Of a stretch of 64,000 nucleotides of DNA, positions 41,457 to 51,392 are shown in pieces. The DNA is from JANNBN01 sp963763885 (lineage in GTDB: Bacteria; Actinomycetota; Acidimicrobiia; Acidimicrobiales; JANYDT01). A program made the translations under genes and the position numbers. The stretch's first letter is position 1. The number at the start of each line of letters is the position of its first letter. The notes below the pieces were generated by a model, which was given only the letters and a program-made list of their open reading frames with translations, had not been told where the DNA came from and did not search any database. Where the stretch lies: positions 1,860,001 to 1,924,000 of the forward strand of contig CAVXQD010000007.1 of assembly GCA_963763885.1 (NCBI GenBank). The letters run 5' to 3'.

Positions 41457-43895
41457 ATGTTGCGCGTGTTCGGGTCGATATGGCGTGTGATCCGCGCGTT
41501 TGTGAAAACCGTGGTCGTGCTTATCGTCGCGTTCACCATCCTGCCCGGGTCCATGGCCGTGGCCGGCGTGTCCTTGGCGCTGTTCGCCCCGGTGCCGGTG
41601 ACCATCCCCGAACGACGCGAGCTGCCAACCATTCTGTCGACGGTTGTCTACGACTCCCAGAACAACCAGATTGCGGTGTTCAAGGAGTTCGACTCCAACA
41701 TCCCTGTCGACCGGACCGACATCCCGCAGATCCTGAAACAGGCCCTTATCGCCACCGAAGACCGCCGGTTCTTGAGACACAAGGGCGTCGACCTGCGCGG
41801 CATTGCCCGTGCCGTGAAGGCGGACCTTGATGGCACCTCCACCGAACAGGGCGCCTCCACAATCACCATGCAGTTGGTGAAGCAGCGTTACTCAGGTGAC
41901 GAACAGGCTGACCTCAGAGATGAAAGCCTGTCAGCGGCGCAGCGGGTCTCGGCAAAGTTCCGTCAGGCGGTTGTTGCCAACCGAATTGACCGGGACACGT
42001 CTAAAGAAGACATCTTGTTCGACTACCTGACCGCCGTGTACCTGGGCCAGGGTGCCTACGGGGTGGGGGCAGCGTCGCAGACCTACTTTCGCAAGTCCGT
42101 CTCGGCTGTCACGCTCAGCGAAGCCGCCACGCTGGTGGGCATCATTCCTGCACCGTCTCGCTACGACCCACGTGAACACCGCGATTCCAGCGAAGTGAAA
42201 CGCAAACTGGTGCTCGGCAAAATGTTGTCCGAGGGATACATCTCCCAACTTGAGCACGACGAAGCCATTCGCCAAGAGTTGTGGGTAGACAACGAAGACG
42301 GCACGTCGCCCCCGGTCGGCAAGCCGGTAACCGTCGTGTACCAGCGGCCCAAGACGTCCGTTACGCACCCCTACTTCGTTGACTACGTGCGCCGATATCT
42401 CATTGCTAAGTACGGCGAAGAGCGTGTGTATCGAGGTGGCCTCGCCGTGTACACAACCATTGATCCGGCGATGCAGGCAAAGGCCGACGAAGCCGCAGCC
42501 TGGCTGCTGAAAGATGCGCCGAAGGGTGTCGAGGCCTCAATTGTGAGCGTGGAACCGTCAACCGGATTCGTGAGGGCTCTCGTCGGCGGGAAAGACTTTG
42601 ATGCGCCAGGCGGACAGGTCAATTTGGCGCTTGGACTGTGCCCGGAACTTGCAACGCTACGGAAGCGACTCGGCCACGAACCTGACCTTGCCCCGGAGTG
42701 TTTGCAAAGCGGCGACATCGACGGTGGCGGCACGGGGCGTTCGCCTGGTTCGTCCATCAAACCAATCGTGTTGGCGGCCGGGTTTGCCCGCGGTGTCACC
42801 CCAGAGACGCAGTACTTGGGTACCACGTATCAGCCTCCCGACGGGTCTCGTCCGATTCGCAACTACGAGGGAGCCGGGTACGGCAAAGTGACCATGCGGC
42901 TTGCCACGGCCAAGTCTGTCAACACCGCATACGTTCGCCTTGGCATGGATGTCGGCATCCGCAACGTCGCCAAGATGGCGCAGGACCTTGGCATTACTGG
43001 TGCCTGGTACGACCGCAAGGTGCATGGCGCGTCGTACTCAATCGGTGGTTTCGACGTGTCGCCGCTTGAGATGGCTTCGTCTTACGCAGTTTTTGCGAAC
43101 CGTGGTCTGCGGATGCCACAAACACCTGTCGTCAAAATCGTGGACTCCACTGGCACCGTGCTTGAAGACAACTCCAAGCGCGCTGGCAAGCGGGTGTTGT
43201 CCGAAGTGGTGGCCGACAACGTGATCGACGTCATGCGCGGCGTCGTTGAGCCTGGCGGCACAGGGGTCCGGGCTGCCTTGTCCGACCGGCCGGTGGCAGG
43301 CAAAACCGGCACGTCGCAGGGCAACGGGAACGCATGGTTTGTCGGTTGTACGCCCAACCTCTCGACCGCCGTGTGGATTGGTTACAAAGACAGCCTCAAG
43401 CCTTTACGCAACATCAAGGGCGTGCGGGGCGGTATTACTGGCGGATCACTTCCTGCAATGACGTGGCACCGGTTTATGTCGGCCGCGTTGGAAAACGAAC
43501 CCGTCCTGCAGTTCGCTGCGCCGCTGCCCATCAAGAAGGAAGCGCAGTTGTCCCGTACCGAAATGTTGCGCCGGCAGGCACGCGGCGGTCTCGATCCTGG
43601 GGCACGAAAAGCACCTATCCAGATCCCTGCACGTCGGTTGGTCGAGTCAGCCGGTAACCCACCGGTACCTGACGACGAGACTGGTGCGTTCGGTGTTGGT
43701 GCAACCTTGCCGCCCACAACCGCACAACCAGCCGACGCGCCACCAGTGCAGCTTCCAGATCCCGTGCCGGTGCAGTCCGGGCCGATTCCAGCAGTGCCTG
43801 TCACCGAGGTTCCCTTGCCTCCAGTGCCTCCAGTGCCTCCACAGCCCGAACCAACAACACAGCCTGCGCTGGTTGCACCGGCAGCATCGGCCTAG
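41457..43895 (+). CDS. Class A penicillin-binding protein (PonA-type)
   Basis: Bifunctional murein transglycosylase-transpeptidase, 812 residues from the ATG at 41457. One transmembrane helix near residue 20-40, GT51 domain with ALIATEDRRFLRHKGVD and GASTITMQLVKQR, then transpeptidase domain with SPGSSIKP (SxxK), SVN and KTGTSQG (KTG). The last 90 residues are Pro/Val-rich (PPVPPVPPQPEPTT) with 9-bp DNA repeats near 43815-43845. No PASTA domain. Its stop codon overlaps that of the convergent protease-like gene (CTAG). Confidence 0.94.
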   Translation: MLRVFGSIWRVIRAFVKTVVVLIVAFTILPGSMAVAGVSLALFAPVPVTIPERRELPTILSTVVYDSQNNQIAVFKEFDSNIPVDRTDIPQILKQALIATEDRRFLRHKGVDLRGIARAVKADLDGTSTEQGASTITMQLVKQRYSGDEQADLRDESLSAAQRVSAKFRQAVVANRIDRDTSKEDILFDYLTAVYLGQGAYGVGAASQTYFRKSVSAVTLSEAATLVGIIPAPSRYDPREHRDSSEVKRKLVLGKMLSEGYISQLEHDEAIRQELWVDNEDGTSPPVGKPVTVVYQRPKTSVTHPYFVDYVRRYLIAKYGEERVYRGGLAVYTTIDPAMQAKADEAAAWLLKDAPKGVEASIVSVEPSTGFVRALVGGKDFDAPGGQVNLALGLCPELATLRKRLGHEPDLAPECLQSGDIDGGGTGRSPGSSIKPIVLAAGFARGVTPETQYLGTTYQPPDGSRPIRNYEGAGYGKVTMRLATAKSVNTAYVRLGMDVGIRNVAKMAQDLGITGAWYDRKVHGASYSIGGFDVSPLEMASSYAVFANRGLRMPQTPVVKIVDSTGTVLEDNSKRAGKRVLSEVVADNVIDVMRGVVEPGGTGVRAALSDRPVAGKTGTSQGNGNAWFVGCTPNLSTAVWIGYKDSLKPLRNIKGVRGGITGGSLPAMTWHRFMSAALENEPVLQFAAPLPIKKEAQLSRTEMLRRQARGGLDPGARKAPIQIPARRLVESAGNPPVPDDETGAFGVGATLPPTTAQPADAPPVQLPDPVPVQSGPIPAVPVTEVPLPPVPPVPPQPEPTTQPALVAPAASA

Positions 43896-45316
43896 CGTTG
43901 GGCTCCTGCGCCGTCGACTCGGTTGTTGAGGCAGCGAAGTACCTGCTCGCAGGCAGCGGAGATCGGCGGAGCGAAGAAGACCCCTGCCGAAGTGAATCCC
44001 AACGGCGCGTAATTCCACGATGCCACTGCAACCACTCGACCCTGCGAGTCGATGATAGGTCCGCCTCTGAAGTGGGTACCGATGGGAGCCGTGTGCTGAA
44101 TTCCGTCGGCAAACACGTCGCCGACGCGGCCTTCAACGATGGATGCGTCGTTAGCGCCGAACCCAGACATGATGAACACCTGGTCGCCCAGGCGGGTTGC
44201 TGTGGGTGCTGCCCAGCTGAGCGGAGGCTGGTTGCCGAGGCCGGTGACAACGAGCAGCGCGAGATCTCGTTTGTCGTCCCAAGTCCATAACGTTGCGGCT
44301 GATTCGTTGTTGCCCTTACGAACCAGAATTTGCGGGCCCGGTTTGGCCGTGGATGCTTTCACGACAGACAACGACGTGACCATGAAAGTCTTCTCGTCAT
44401 CGCTCGCCACTACGAACGCCGTACCCGCTGTGCCCTGACCATCGACGTCGAATGTCCGCACGGCCCACACCGATGGTTCCGCTGTCGTCAGCACCGTCGT
44501 GAGCGTCTCGGCCGTTGCGGCCAGTTTGCGTAACGGTTCCAGCTCGTCCTGAATGAGCGACCGGGCGTTGCGGCCCTCGTTTTGGACGGCGCGCTGTGCC
44601 TGGCGCACCTGCTGAGGAAAGTTGCGGACAAGTGCGTCGGACTGATCCTGGCGGTACCGGAAGTTCATATAGAGCAATGTTCCGCTCACCGCCATTGCGA
44701 GACCGCTAACGAGCATGGTGAACGAAATACCCAGCACGGTTTTGGGTACCACTCGTCCGCGCCACAACGGGCGGCGGTGCATCAGAGCTTTTGCTTCTCG
44801 TTCCGCGAGGCGCTTGTCAGCACGGCGGGCGCGCCGACGACCAGACCACGTTGAGGTATCTGCCACGGGGCGGGGTTGGCGAGGGGCAGCACGGTCGCCG
44901 GGCTTGGGCTGCGTTGCGTTCTTCGAAGCGTTTCGGCTTTTCTGGGCTGAAACGTTGGGACGAGTTACTGGCGGGGTGGTTGGACCGGTGTTCTGAGCCT
45001 TAGCGGCTTGTGGGTGATGTTCACCGGTCAGGTCATGGGAGGGCGTGTCTCCGATAACTGAACGTTCCCAGGAAGCCGAGTCGTCGTCCGGACGGCCCGC
45101 TGAAAGGCCGGAGCGATCCCGCGATCCTTCGGGAATCGAACGTGGCTCCGGCACGCCAGGTCGCCGAGCTGAGTCAGGGGCCGTCACATCCTTCAACTCG
45201 CTCGATGGCTCGTTATCGAGGCTTGCCTGGAGCCAGTCAGCGTTGTCGCCTGTTGCATCTCCCGTCACGTCTCCCGTGATACCGCCGGTGATGTCGCCGG
45301 GGCGCGGGCCGTTCAA
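43892..45316 (-). CDS. Membrane-anchored trypsin-fold protein lacking catalytic His and Ser
   Basis: A 474-residue protein, TTG start. N-terminal repeats (ITGGITGDVTGDATGD), a long charged cytoplasmic part, a transmembrane helix (VLGISFTMLVSGLAMAVSGTLL), a short coiled coil, then an S1C-like domain. In that domain the His block reads MVTSLSVVKAS instead of TNAHVV, the Asp block RDLALLVV is kept, and the Ser block reads THFRGGPII instead of GNSGGPL. Two of three catalytic residues are missing, so it is probably a pseudoprotease with a binding or scaffolding role, perhaps with the PBP it abuts. Confidence 0.8.
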   Translation of the reverse strand: MNGPRPGDITGGITGDVTGDATGDNADWLQASLDNEPSSELKDVTAPDSARRPGVPEPRSIPEGSRDRSGLSAGRPDDDSASWERSVIGDTPSHDLTGEHHPQAAKAQNTGPTTPPVTRPNVSAQKSRNASKNATQPKPGDRAAPRQPRPVADTSTWSGRRRARRADKRLAEREAKALMHRRPLWRGRVVPKTVLGISFTMLVSGLAMAVSGTLLYMNFRYRQDQSDALVRNFPQQVRQAQRAVQNEGRNARSLIQDELEPLRKLAATAETLTTVLTTAEPSVWAVRTFDVDGQGTAGTAFVVASDDEKTFMVTSLSVVKASTAKPGPQILVRKGNNESAATLWTWDDKRDLALLVVTGLGNQPPLSWAAPTATRLGDQVFIMSGFGANDASIVEGRVGDVFADGIQHTAPIGTHFRGGPIIDSQGRVVAVASWNYAPLGFTSAGVFFAPPISAACEQVLRCLNNRVDGAGAQR

Positions 45317-45397
45317 CGGAGCCGCCCCTGCTTGATTGCGGCTTGCCTGGTTGTTGCTCCCACGTACTCAACGGTACTGGCCCTGTAGAGTTTTCCG

Positions 45398-46105
45398 GTG
45401 ACACAGGCGGCAGGAGAAGCCCAACGCAACCTCGGGGATGGGTTTGTCCCGGTTCGCCATGCCGCAACTGTGCTTGTGCTGCGCGACGGATTGAGTGGCT
45501 TAGAAGTGCTCATGCTGCGTCGATCCGCAACGGCCTCATTTCTGCCCGGCGCGTACGTGTTCCCTGGTGGAGTCGTCGACGAAAGCGATCGTGCCGAGCA
45601 GACCGTGCAACGACTGACCGGTCTTTCCGACGCCCATGCGTCATCGCTGCTGGGAGTTCCCCGCCACGGTCTTGCCTTTTGGGTGGCAGCAGTGCGGGAG
45701 TGCTTCGAGGAATCCGGGCTTTTGCTTGCCTCCACTGACCCGGTTGAGCCCGCGCTGCTCGATCGTTCACGAACTGGTTTGCTGGACGGAGAACACGGGT
45801 TTCACGACGTGCTTCAAACCCACAATGCCGTGATCGATGCCCAGGCAATTGTGCCCTGGTCTCGGTGGATTACGCCCATTGGCGGGCACCGCCGCTACGA
45901 CACCCGCTTCTTTGTGACCGCAGCCGAAGACGAGGGTCTGTCGGCTGATCATCGGGAAATGAGCGACCTTCGCTGGTTCCGGCCACTCGATGCGCTCAGA
46001 GATCCTGACGTAATGCTGATTACTCCAACAGTTTCGGCACTGAATCTGCTGGCGCGCAGCCCATCGGCAACCGCTGCCCTTTCCGCCGCGCGCAGCCGAG
46101 TTTGA
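45398..46105 (+). CDS. Nudix hydrolase
   Basis: A 235-residue Nudix protein with GTG start. FLPGAYVFPGGVVDESDRAEQ and AAVRECFEESGLLLA make the Nudix box (RECFEESG with the metal-binding Glu), split by an insertion of about 35 residues. This long form is typical of the CoA-pyrophosphatase-like or NUDT19-like branch. Substrate not resolved. Confidence 0.85.
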   Translation: MTQAAGEAQRNLGDGFVPVRHAATVLVLRDGLSGLEVLMLRRSATASFLPGAYVFPGGVVDESDRAEQTVQRLTGLSDAHASSLLGVPRHGLAFWVAAVRECFEESGLLLASTDPVEPALLDRSRTGLLDGEHGFHDVLQTHNAVIDAQAIVPWSRWITPIGGHRRYDTRFFVTAAEDEGLSADHREMSDLRWFRPLDALRDPDVMLITPTVSALNLLARSPSATAALSAARSRV

Positions 46106-46208
46106 ACCGGCGCGAGGCTGGATTTCAGGTGCAAATTGGCTGAACAATGCGTCATCGGTGGATGACGAATCGTTCAAGCTTGGCCTTTAAGGTGCCGAAG
46201 AGAACGAC

Positions 46209-48161
46209 ATGTCAGAACCGATTGGTGGCTCCGCGGAGCCGACGCGCCCCGAACGGGTTGCTGCCAATGGTTTCACCCGCCGACTCTCAAGCGAACAAGA
46301 GGTGAGTTGGCGCGATGACCCGTCGCTTCAGATGGGTGCCCGAGACGAACTTCACGGAGATGCGACCGGTGTTCATGGTCCCGTTCCGGGTGCGCGGGCG
46401 GTGCGCGAAACTGGTCACGGGTTGGACATGACGGAGTACGCACACATTGTGGACGGCCTTTCCGCCGATCGGTTGGTTGTGGTCCTGCGGTCTGGGCTAG
46501 CGGTCCTCGAACAACTGAGCCGCGCAGAAGCGATTGCGCAGGGTTACACCGTCGTTGACGCGAACGAAAAGGTGATCTCCGACCTTTTGCGAAGCGGACG
46601 GGTCCCAGCTCTTGACGTGTCTGCAGGTTTACCGCTGCGCGACTTGCGCGCCGGCGACTCCGCGTCGAGCATCGACCCCGGAATCATCGACCAGGTCCGC
46701 TCCGAGATGTCGATTCCCATTCGACCCGAGGTTGTGGAACCGGTCCTTGCATCTCCCACAACCCGAGTTGCGGAAGTATCCGTTGACTTGCCTGTTGGTA
46801 ATCGCGTCGCCGAAGACGGTCGGCCCGCAGTACGCCAAGGATCGCCATGGGGAGTGCAACCACCTCGCGTCATTGCCGTTCCGACAGGTCACGAGCTCGG
46901 CGCCCAACCAGAACGGCCCGGCTGGAGCGAGCCCGCCTCGGCCGCAAGATCAGATACGGGTTTCCCCGCGCATGCGCGTCGTGAAGCAGGTGCCCCTACC
47001 GCAGTGCCGGTTTCCGTCCCCACGGTGGTTCTCCGCACCCTGGACTCCGATGACGATCTCAGCGTTCCGCATTGGGCAGTCATCGAGCCTGTTGTCGACG
47101 ACGAACCGCGGATGGCCCCGGCGGATTTGCTGCCGGAAACGCAGCTGGCCCCGGTAAGGCGTGGGCAGGATCACACACCGTCGCCCGTCGACCCGAAACC
47201 TGAGCTGGTGGCGCCCGCACGTCCAATCCTCGTTCCTCCGCAGCCTCCGTCGATTACGGAGCGTCCGTCGATTACGGAGATCCCAGCTTCAGAGCGACCA
47301 CTAGCGGAGCGACCCGTCCCAGCGTTGCCTGTTTCAGGGCTACCTGTTCCAGCGGTGACTGTTTCAGAGTTGCCTGCGACCACCTGGGAAGGTGTGCCGT
47401 CGGCGCAGGTCGTGGCCCCGGAAGCAGCCAGCCAACTCGACGCTGACCCGTCGGACACAGCGGTCCCGGCGATTTCTGTGACGAACCTCGAACGGACCTT
47501 CGCCGGTCCGCTCGGTCCAGTCCCAGTGCTTCGCGGGGTGAATCTGGACCTTGCTCCGGGTGACCTGCTGATTATCCGTGGGCAATCTGGCTGTGGCACC
47601 TCCACGCTTCTTGCATGCTTGGCGGGCCTCGACCTTCCCGATGCTGGCCAGGTGTACGTCAACGGTGAAGAAATGGGTGCGTGGACGGAAGCGGACCGGT
47701 CGCGGTTCCGTGCGGCGTCGTCGGGTTTCATTCCCCAGACTCACGACCTTGTCGATGACCTCAACACCCGCGACAACGTGTCGCTTCCGCTCCTTGCAGC
47801 CGGTTGGGGTGCGGTGGCTGCCAGGGCAGAAGCAACCCGGCTCCTTGAGACGTTTGGTTTGGCCGACCGGGCATTCTTTTTCCCATCGCAGATGTCGCAC
47901 AGTGAGAGGGCCAGGACGGCCGTTGCCAGAGCCTTGGCAGGTGACCCGTTCGTAGTCTGGGCTGACGATCCAACAGCTGGACTCGACGTGGATCAGGCGC
48001 AACTCATCGTTGACGCGCTCGTCGCTCACCACCATCGGGGCGCAACCGTTGTCGTCGCGTCCCGTGATTCCCGTTTTGTTGCTGCTACCGCTCGAGTTGG
48101 TGAGATGGCCGACGGTGTCGTGCGCATCCTCGACGCTCCGCCGCTCGAATGGCGCAACTGA
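46209..48161 (+). CDS. ABC ATPase-like protein with broken P-loop and long N-terminal extension
   Basis: A 650-residue protein. The last 230 residues are an ABC ATPase of the LolD/MacB type, but IRGQSGCGTSTLLACLAG has Thr in place of the Walker A Lys, the signature reads PSQMSHSERARTAVARAL instead of LSGGQ, and Walker B reads VVWADDPTAGLD with Asp where the catalytic Glu should be. The first 420 residues contain a small folded part (about 75-170), then a Pro/Val linker with pentapeptide repeats (PSITERPSITEIPASERP). The FtsX-like permease gene follows after 12 bases. ATP hydrolysis is unlikely; ATP binding may also be lost. Confidence 0.85.
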   Translation: MSEPIGGSAEPTRPERVAANGFTRRLSSEQEVSWRDDPSLQMGARDELHGDATGVHGPVPGARAVRETGHGLDMTEYAHIVDGLSADRLVVVLRSGLAVLEQLSRAEAIAQGYTVVDANEKVISDLLRSGRVPALDVSAGLPLRDLRAGDSASSIDPGIIDQVRSEMSIPIRPEVVEPVLASPTTRVAEVSVDLPVGNRVAEDGRPAVRQGSPWGVQPPRVIAVPTGHELGAQPERPGWSEPASAARSDTGFPAHARREAGAPTAVPVSVPTVVLRTLDSDDDLSVPHWAVIEPVVDDEPRMAPADLLPETQLAPVRRGQDHTPSPVDPKPELVAPARPILVPPQPPSITERPSITEIPASERPLAERPVPALPVSGLPVPAVTVSELPATTWEGVPSAQVVAPEAASQLDADPSDTAVPAISVTNLERTFAGPLGPVPVLRGVNLDLAPGDLLIIRGQSGCGTSTLLACLAGLDLPDAGQVYVNGEEMGAWTEADRSRFRAASSGFIPQTHDLVDDLNTRDNVSLPLLAAGWGAVAARAEATRLLETFGLADRAFFFPSQMSHSERARTAVARALAGDPFVVWADDPTAGLDVDQAQLIVDALVAHHHRGATVVVASRDSRFVAATARVGEMADGVVRILDAPPLEWRN

Positions 48162-48173
48162 CCCCTCCGACCC

Positions 48174-51100
48174 ATGGCCGAACACTTCAACGGATCGCTG
48201 CGGCGAAGCCTGCTCGCAATCTTTGTCGTTGACCTGGCTCTCCTCTTGGTCCTGGCAGCGTTCTTTGTTGACGGGCCTTGGCTGCGGCTGGGAGCAGCGC
48301 TGTCTGCGGTGCTGCTGCCAATTGCGGTGTTTGTTTTGACCGATGGGCCGTTTGCTCGGCTGGCTGTGCAGGAGTGGAGACTCCACGGGTCCCGAAGTCT
48401 TGCTGCCGCGCTGGGCGTCTTTCTTGGGACGGCTGCGCTTGCCGTTTCGGTTGGTACGAGACCCAATGTGGAAGTTGGTCGCCACCTCGCGTCTGCCACC
48501 CGTGGCGGGCCAGCGGACATCGTTGTGGAGTCAGGCAACCAACAGGACGCCTCACTCGTTCGCGAGTCGATCAACGATCTGTTGAAGCGGCCCGAGATGC
48601 AACAGTTGCTTGACGCTCGCCCGCTAGAGCTGCGCTGGGCTCCCGCCTGGGTCAGAACCGATTCGGCACATCGCGTCCGCGTCGTCGCCTTGGATGTTGC
48701 TTCAGCGAGGACCTTCGGTGGCGACAAGCAATGGACCGGACTCGCAGACGCTTCGGCGGCCCTGGGGATCTCGATTGGCCACCACACGGCACACCTGCTG
48801 GCCGTTGGTGACGCGTCGGCTGCGGCACGCATTGACGTGTTGACCGGCGAGGACTATTCCTCTCTCAGCGTGCTGCAGGTGTTGGAGGAGCGTGGACTGC
48901 TAGGGATTCCCGCTGCCGATGGACGTTATGAACCCACTCTGTTCGTGGATCCGCAGACGTTCGATCGTCTGCGCGCAGATGGTTGGACTGAACCGGTGCG
49001 TTACTGGTCCGTGCTGTCGCTTTGCGGCACTGCGGCGCTGCCTACTGCAACCCCGGTTGGCGCTCCGAGACAACCCGACGCCGTGGAACCGCTCACCAGT
49101 CGACGCTGTTCCGTTGACCCGTGGTCATCGGTTGCCTATTCAGATCGCGTGGAGCAAGAACTCAACACGGCTATTGCCTCCAACGTTGCTGACAGTCGTG
49201 CTTCAGTGCAACCAGAGGGTCAGCAAGAACCAGCCCCGCCTGCATCGCAACCCGTTCAACCAGTCGATGACAACGTTCTCTTTGACCAGCCCGGCGATGG
49301 CGAAGGCGTAGCAGTGGTCGAGTTCGATGAACCAATAGATTCGGCCTCCGACACTGGAACGCCCGCCACAACGACGCCAGCCACCTCTTCAGCTAACAAG
49401 ACGCAAGGAATCATTCGGGTCGACCCGGTGAAGCAACTCGCCCTGCAAAGCGCGCTTTGGAGTGATTCGTCCACGAACTACTGGGACAAGGTCGTGGGTG
49501 GACTGCTTGCGACAGGGTCCATGATGATGGTCGCAGCTGGATGTTTTGTTGACCGTCGCCGTCGGTCGGCTCGAGAACGTCTGGTCGGAGTTGCCAATAG
49601 TGCAATCACCGGAACATGGGCAATCGTGATCGGTCTATCAGCACTTCCTGGCGCGCTGGCAGGCGCCGCGGTCGGCTCGGGACTCGTCAGTGTCGTTTCG
49701 CGACTTGCGTTTAAGAATTCGTTGCTCCCGTGGGGTTCGGCCCTTTCTGCAACAGACCGATTTGCCACGGCGCTCGCGTGGTCGGCAGTAGTAAGCGCGC
49801 TAATTTCTCTGACGCTGGGATTCGTCACACAGAAGATCCCGCTGGTGCAGGCCGTTCGAGGCGCGCCGTTAATGACAGCGCGCCGATGGGTTCCCTTTGC
49901 CGCCGTTTGCGCTGTCCTCGGAGTCGCGTTGTTCGCCCGTTCAGGGCTTCGTGGATGGACTTCTCAAGCTGGCGTGGGATTGGTCGCCGCCGGCTTAGGA
50001 CTCCTGTCGTGGTCTCTGTTGCGGTCCCGTCACGTTGTGGCTGCGGTAGGTGCAGCTACTGCAATCGTGAGCCTCGCGTTGCTTCGCAGGACATGGTCCG
50101 GCTCATTTGAGTCAGGTCCTCGCACGGCGGCATTAGTCGCCGCAGTGATTGTGGCCATTGGTGGATTGGCGGGAGCGTACGTCGCTACAGCACCCGGCCA
50201 ACACGCTGCAAGTTTGGGAGTTCCACGGACAGATGCTCCGGCTTTGTCTGCGCTCAGAACTCGTGTGGCGACGAGGCCCGGACCATGGCCGATGTCCCCA
50301 TTGGTCGGAGCGGTTTTGTCGATGACGGTCACGTGCGTCGCTGCTTCGGTGATCATCGGCAACGGGTCGGCCGATCCAATTCCGGCGGGTCAGCGTAACG
50401 GGGTGGTTCTCCGCGAGGCGGTCGACGGCGCGGCCCTTTCTGCGCTTGGGTCCGTTCCTTCATTGAAGGACTCTGTACTCGTGCAAAGCCGAACAGTTCT
50501 CACCTCGGGGTTGCTTCCGTCGTTGGACCCAGCCGTTCCAGCGCCGGATCACCGCCGTGTGGTCCAGGTCGGTTCACTGGGTAGCTCGGCAGAACAGTGG
50601 CCGTTGTTGATCGGATCCCGTGCGGCCGAGAAAATCAATGGCGGACTACTTGACCAGGTTGTTGTGGTCTCGGACGTGGCAAGGGCCGTCTTCGGCGTCG
50701 TGCCAAATGTCGGTTCAACTATTCGGCTGGCCGGTGGTGACGGGTCGGACAAACCTGTGGTCGTGGCCGCGATTGTTGCTCGTGGCCCAGGCGACGTTGC
50801 GTTGTGGACAACCGACTTGCTGTTCGAGTCCGTTGCAGGAGCTATGCCCCAGGAGGGGTTTCTGTTTGTTCCCTCGAAGGGATCAGCTGCGGACCTTCGC
50901 CATGACATCCAGCGCGCCAGTCTGGGTGGCGATGTGGTTGTGTCCGAAACCTTCTCCCGAGTCCGTCAGCGGACGCAGGTCGAGTCCTTTGGCCGCTGGT
51001 TGCTCAATGTTGTCATTGCGCTGCATCTGCTGAATGCAGCAGTCCTTGTGTGGCGATGGTCTTCCGAGCGCCGTCGTTCGTTGTTGAGCACCCGAAGCGC

Positions 51101-51392
51101 TGCATTGGGACCCGCTTACCTGGCACGTTCTGTGAACCAAGACGCAACGGCGCACGTTGGGGTGGCGGCGTTTGTTGGCTCCGTGTTTGGGTTGGTGCTG
51201 GGGTGGACTCTGCTGCCGGCGGGGAGCCGATGGGCACCCAGTTACCTGCACGTAGCGGTGATCCTGGCGGCGCCAGCGTTAGTCGCAGCGTTAGTTGCCC
51301 GCGTTCCGTATGTGAACGGATCATCTCGACGTAGTCTTAGCGCCGGACATTCTGCCGTTCCGCCCAATGAACCAGGCGACCGCGCCGCTTAA
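48174..51392 (+). CDS. Large FtsX/MacB-like ABC permease
   Basis: A 1072-residue membrane protein. Two transmembrane segments near the N-terminus, a long extracytoplasmic domain (about 110-430) with Pro/Thr/Glu-rich insert, then several groups of helices in the second half, ending in an FtsX-type C-terminal helix set (VVIALHLLNAAVLVWRWSSE ... FVGSVFGLVLGWTLLPAG). It forms a unit with the ATPase-like protein at 46209. Its stop codon overlaps that of mrp on the other strand (TTAA). Role may be mechanotransmission to murein enzymes or lipoprotein traffic; this is not decided by sequence. Confidence 0.82.
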   Translation: MAEHFNGSLRRSLLAIFVVDLALLLVLAAFFVDGPWLRLGAALSAVLLPIAVFVLTDGPFARLAVQEWRLHGSRSLAAALGVFLGTAALAVSVGTRPNVEVGRHLASATRGGPADIVVESGNQQDASLVRESINDLLKRPEMQQLLDARPLELRWAPAWVRTDSAHRVRVVALDVASARTFGGDKQWTGLADASAALGISIGHHTAHLLAVGDASAAARIDVLTGEDYSSLSVLQVLEERGLLGIPAADGRYEPTLFVDPQTFDRLRADGWTEPVRYWSVLSLCGTAALPTATPVGAPRQPDAVEPLTSRRCSVDPWSSVAYSDRVEQELNTAIASNVADSRASVQPEGQQEPAPPASQPVQPVDDNVLFDQPGDGEGVAVVEFDEPIDSASDTGTPATTTPATSSANKTQGIIRVDPVKQLALQSALWSDSSTNYWDKVVGGLLATGSMMMVAAGCFVDRRRRSARERLVGVANSAITGTWAIVIGLSALPGALAGAAVGSGLVSVVSRLAFKNSLLPWGSALSATDRFATALAWSAVVSALISLTLGFVTQKIPLVQAVRGAPLMTARRWVPFAAVCAVLGVALFARSGLRGWTSQAGVGLVAAGLGLLSWSLLRSRHVVAAVGAATAIVSLALLRRTWSGSFESGPRTAALVAAVIVAIGGLAGAYVATAPGQHAASLGVPRTDAPALSALRTRVATRPGPWPMSPLVGAVLSMTVTCVAASVIIGNGSADPIPAGQRNGVVLREAVDGAALSALGSVPSLKDSVLVQSRTVLTSGLLPSLDPAVPAPDHRRVVQVGSLGSSAEQWPLLIGSRAAEKINGGLLDQVVVVSDVARAVFGVVPNVGSTIRLAGGDGSDKPVVVAAIVARGPGDVALWTTDLLFESVAGAMPQEGFLFVPSKGSAADLRHDIQRASLGGDVVVSETFSRVRQRTQVESFGRWLLNVVIALHLLNAAVLVWRWSSERRRSLLSTRSAALGPAYLARSVNQDATAHVGVAAFVGSVFGLVLGWTLLPAGSRWAPSYLHVAVILAAPALVAALVARVPYVNGSSRRSLSAGHSAVPPNEPGDRAA

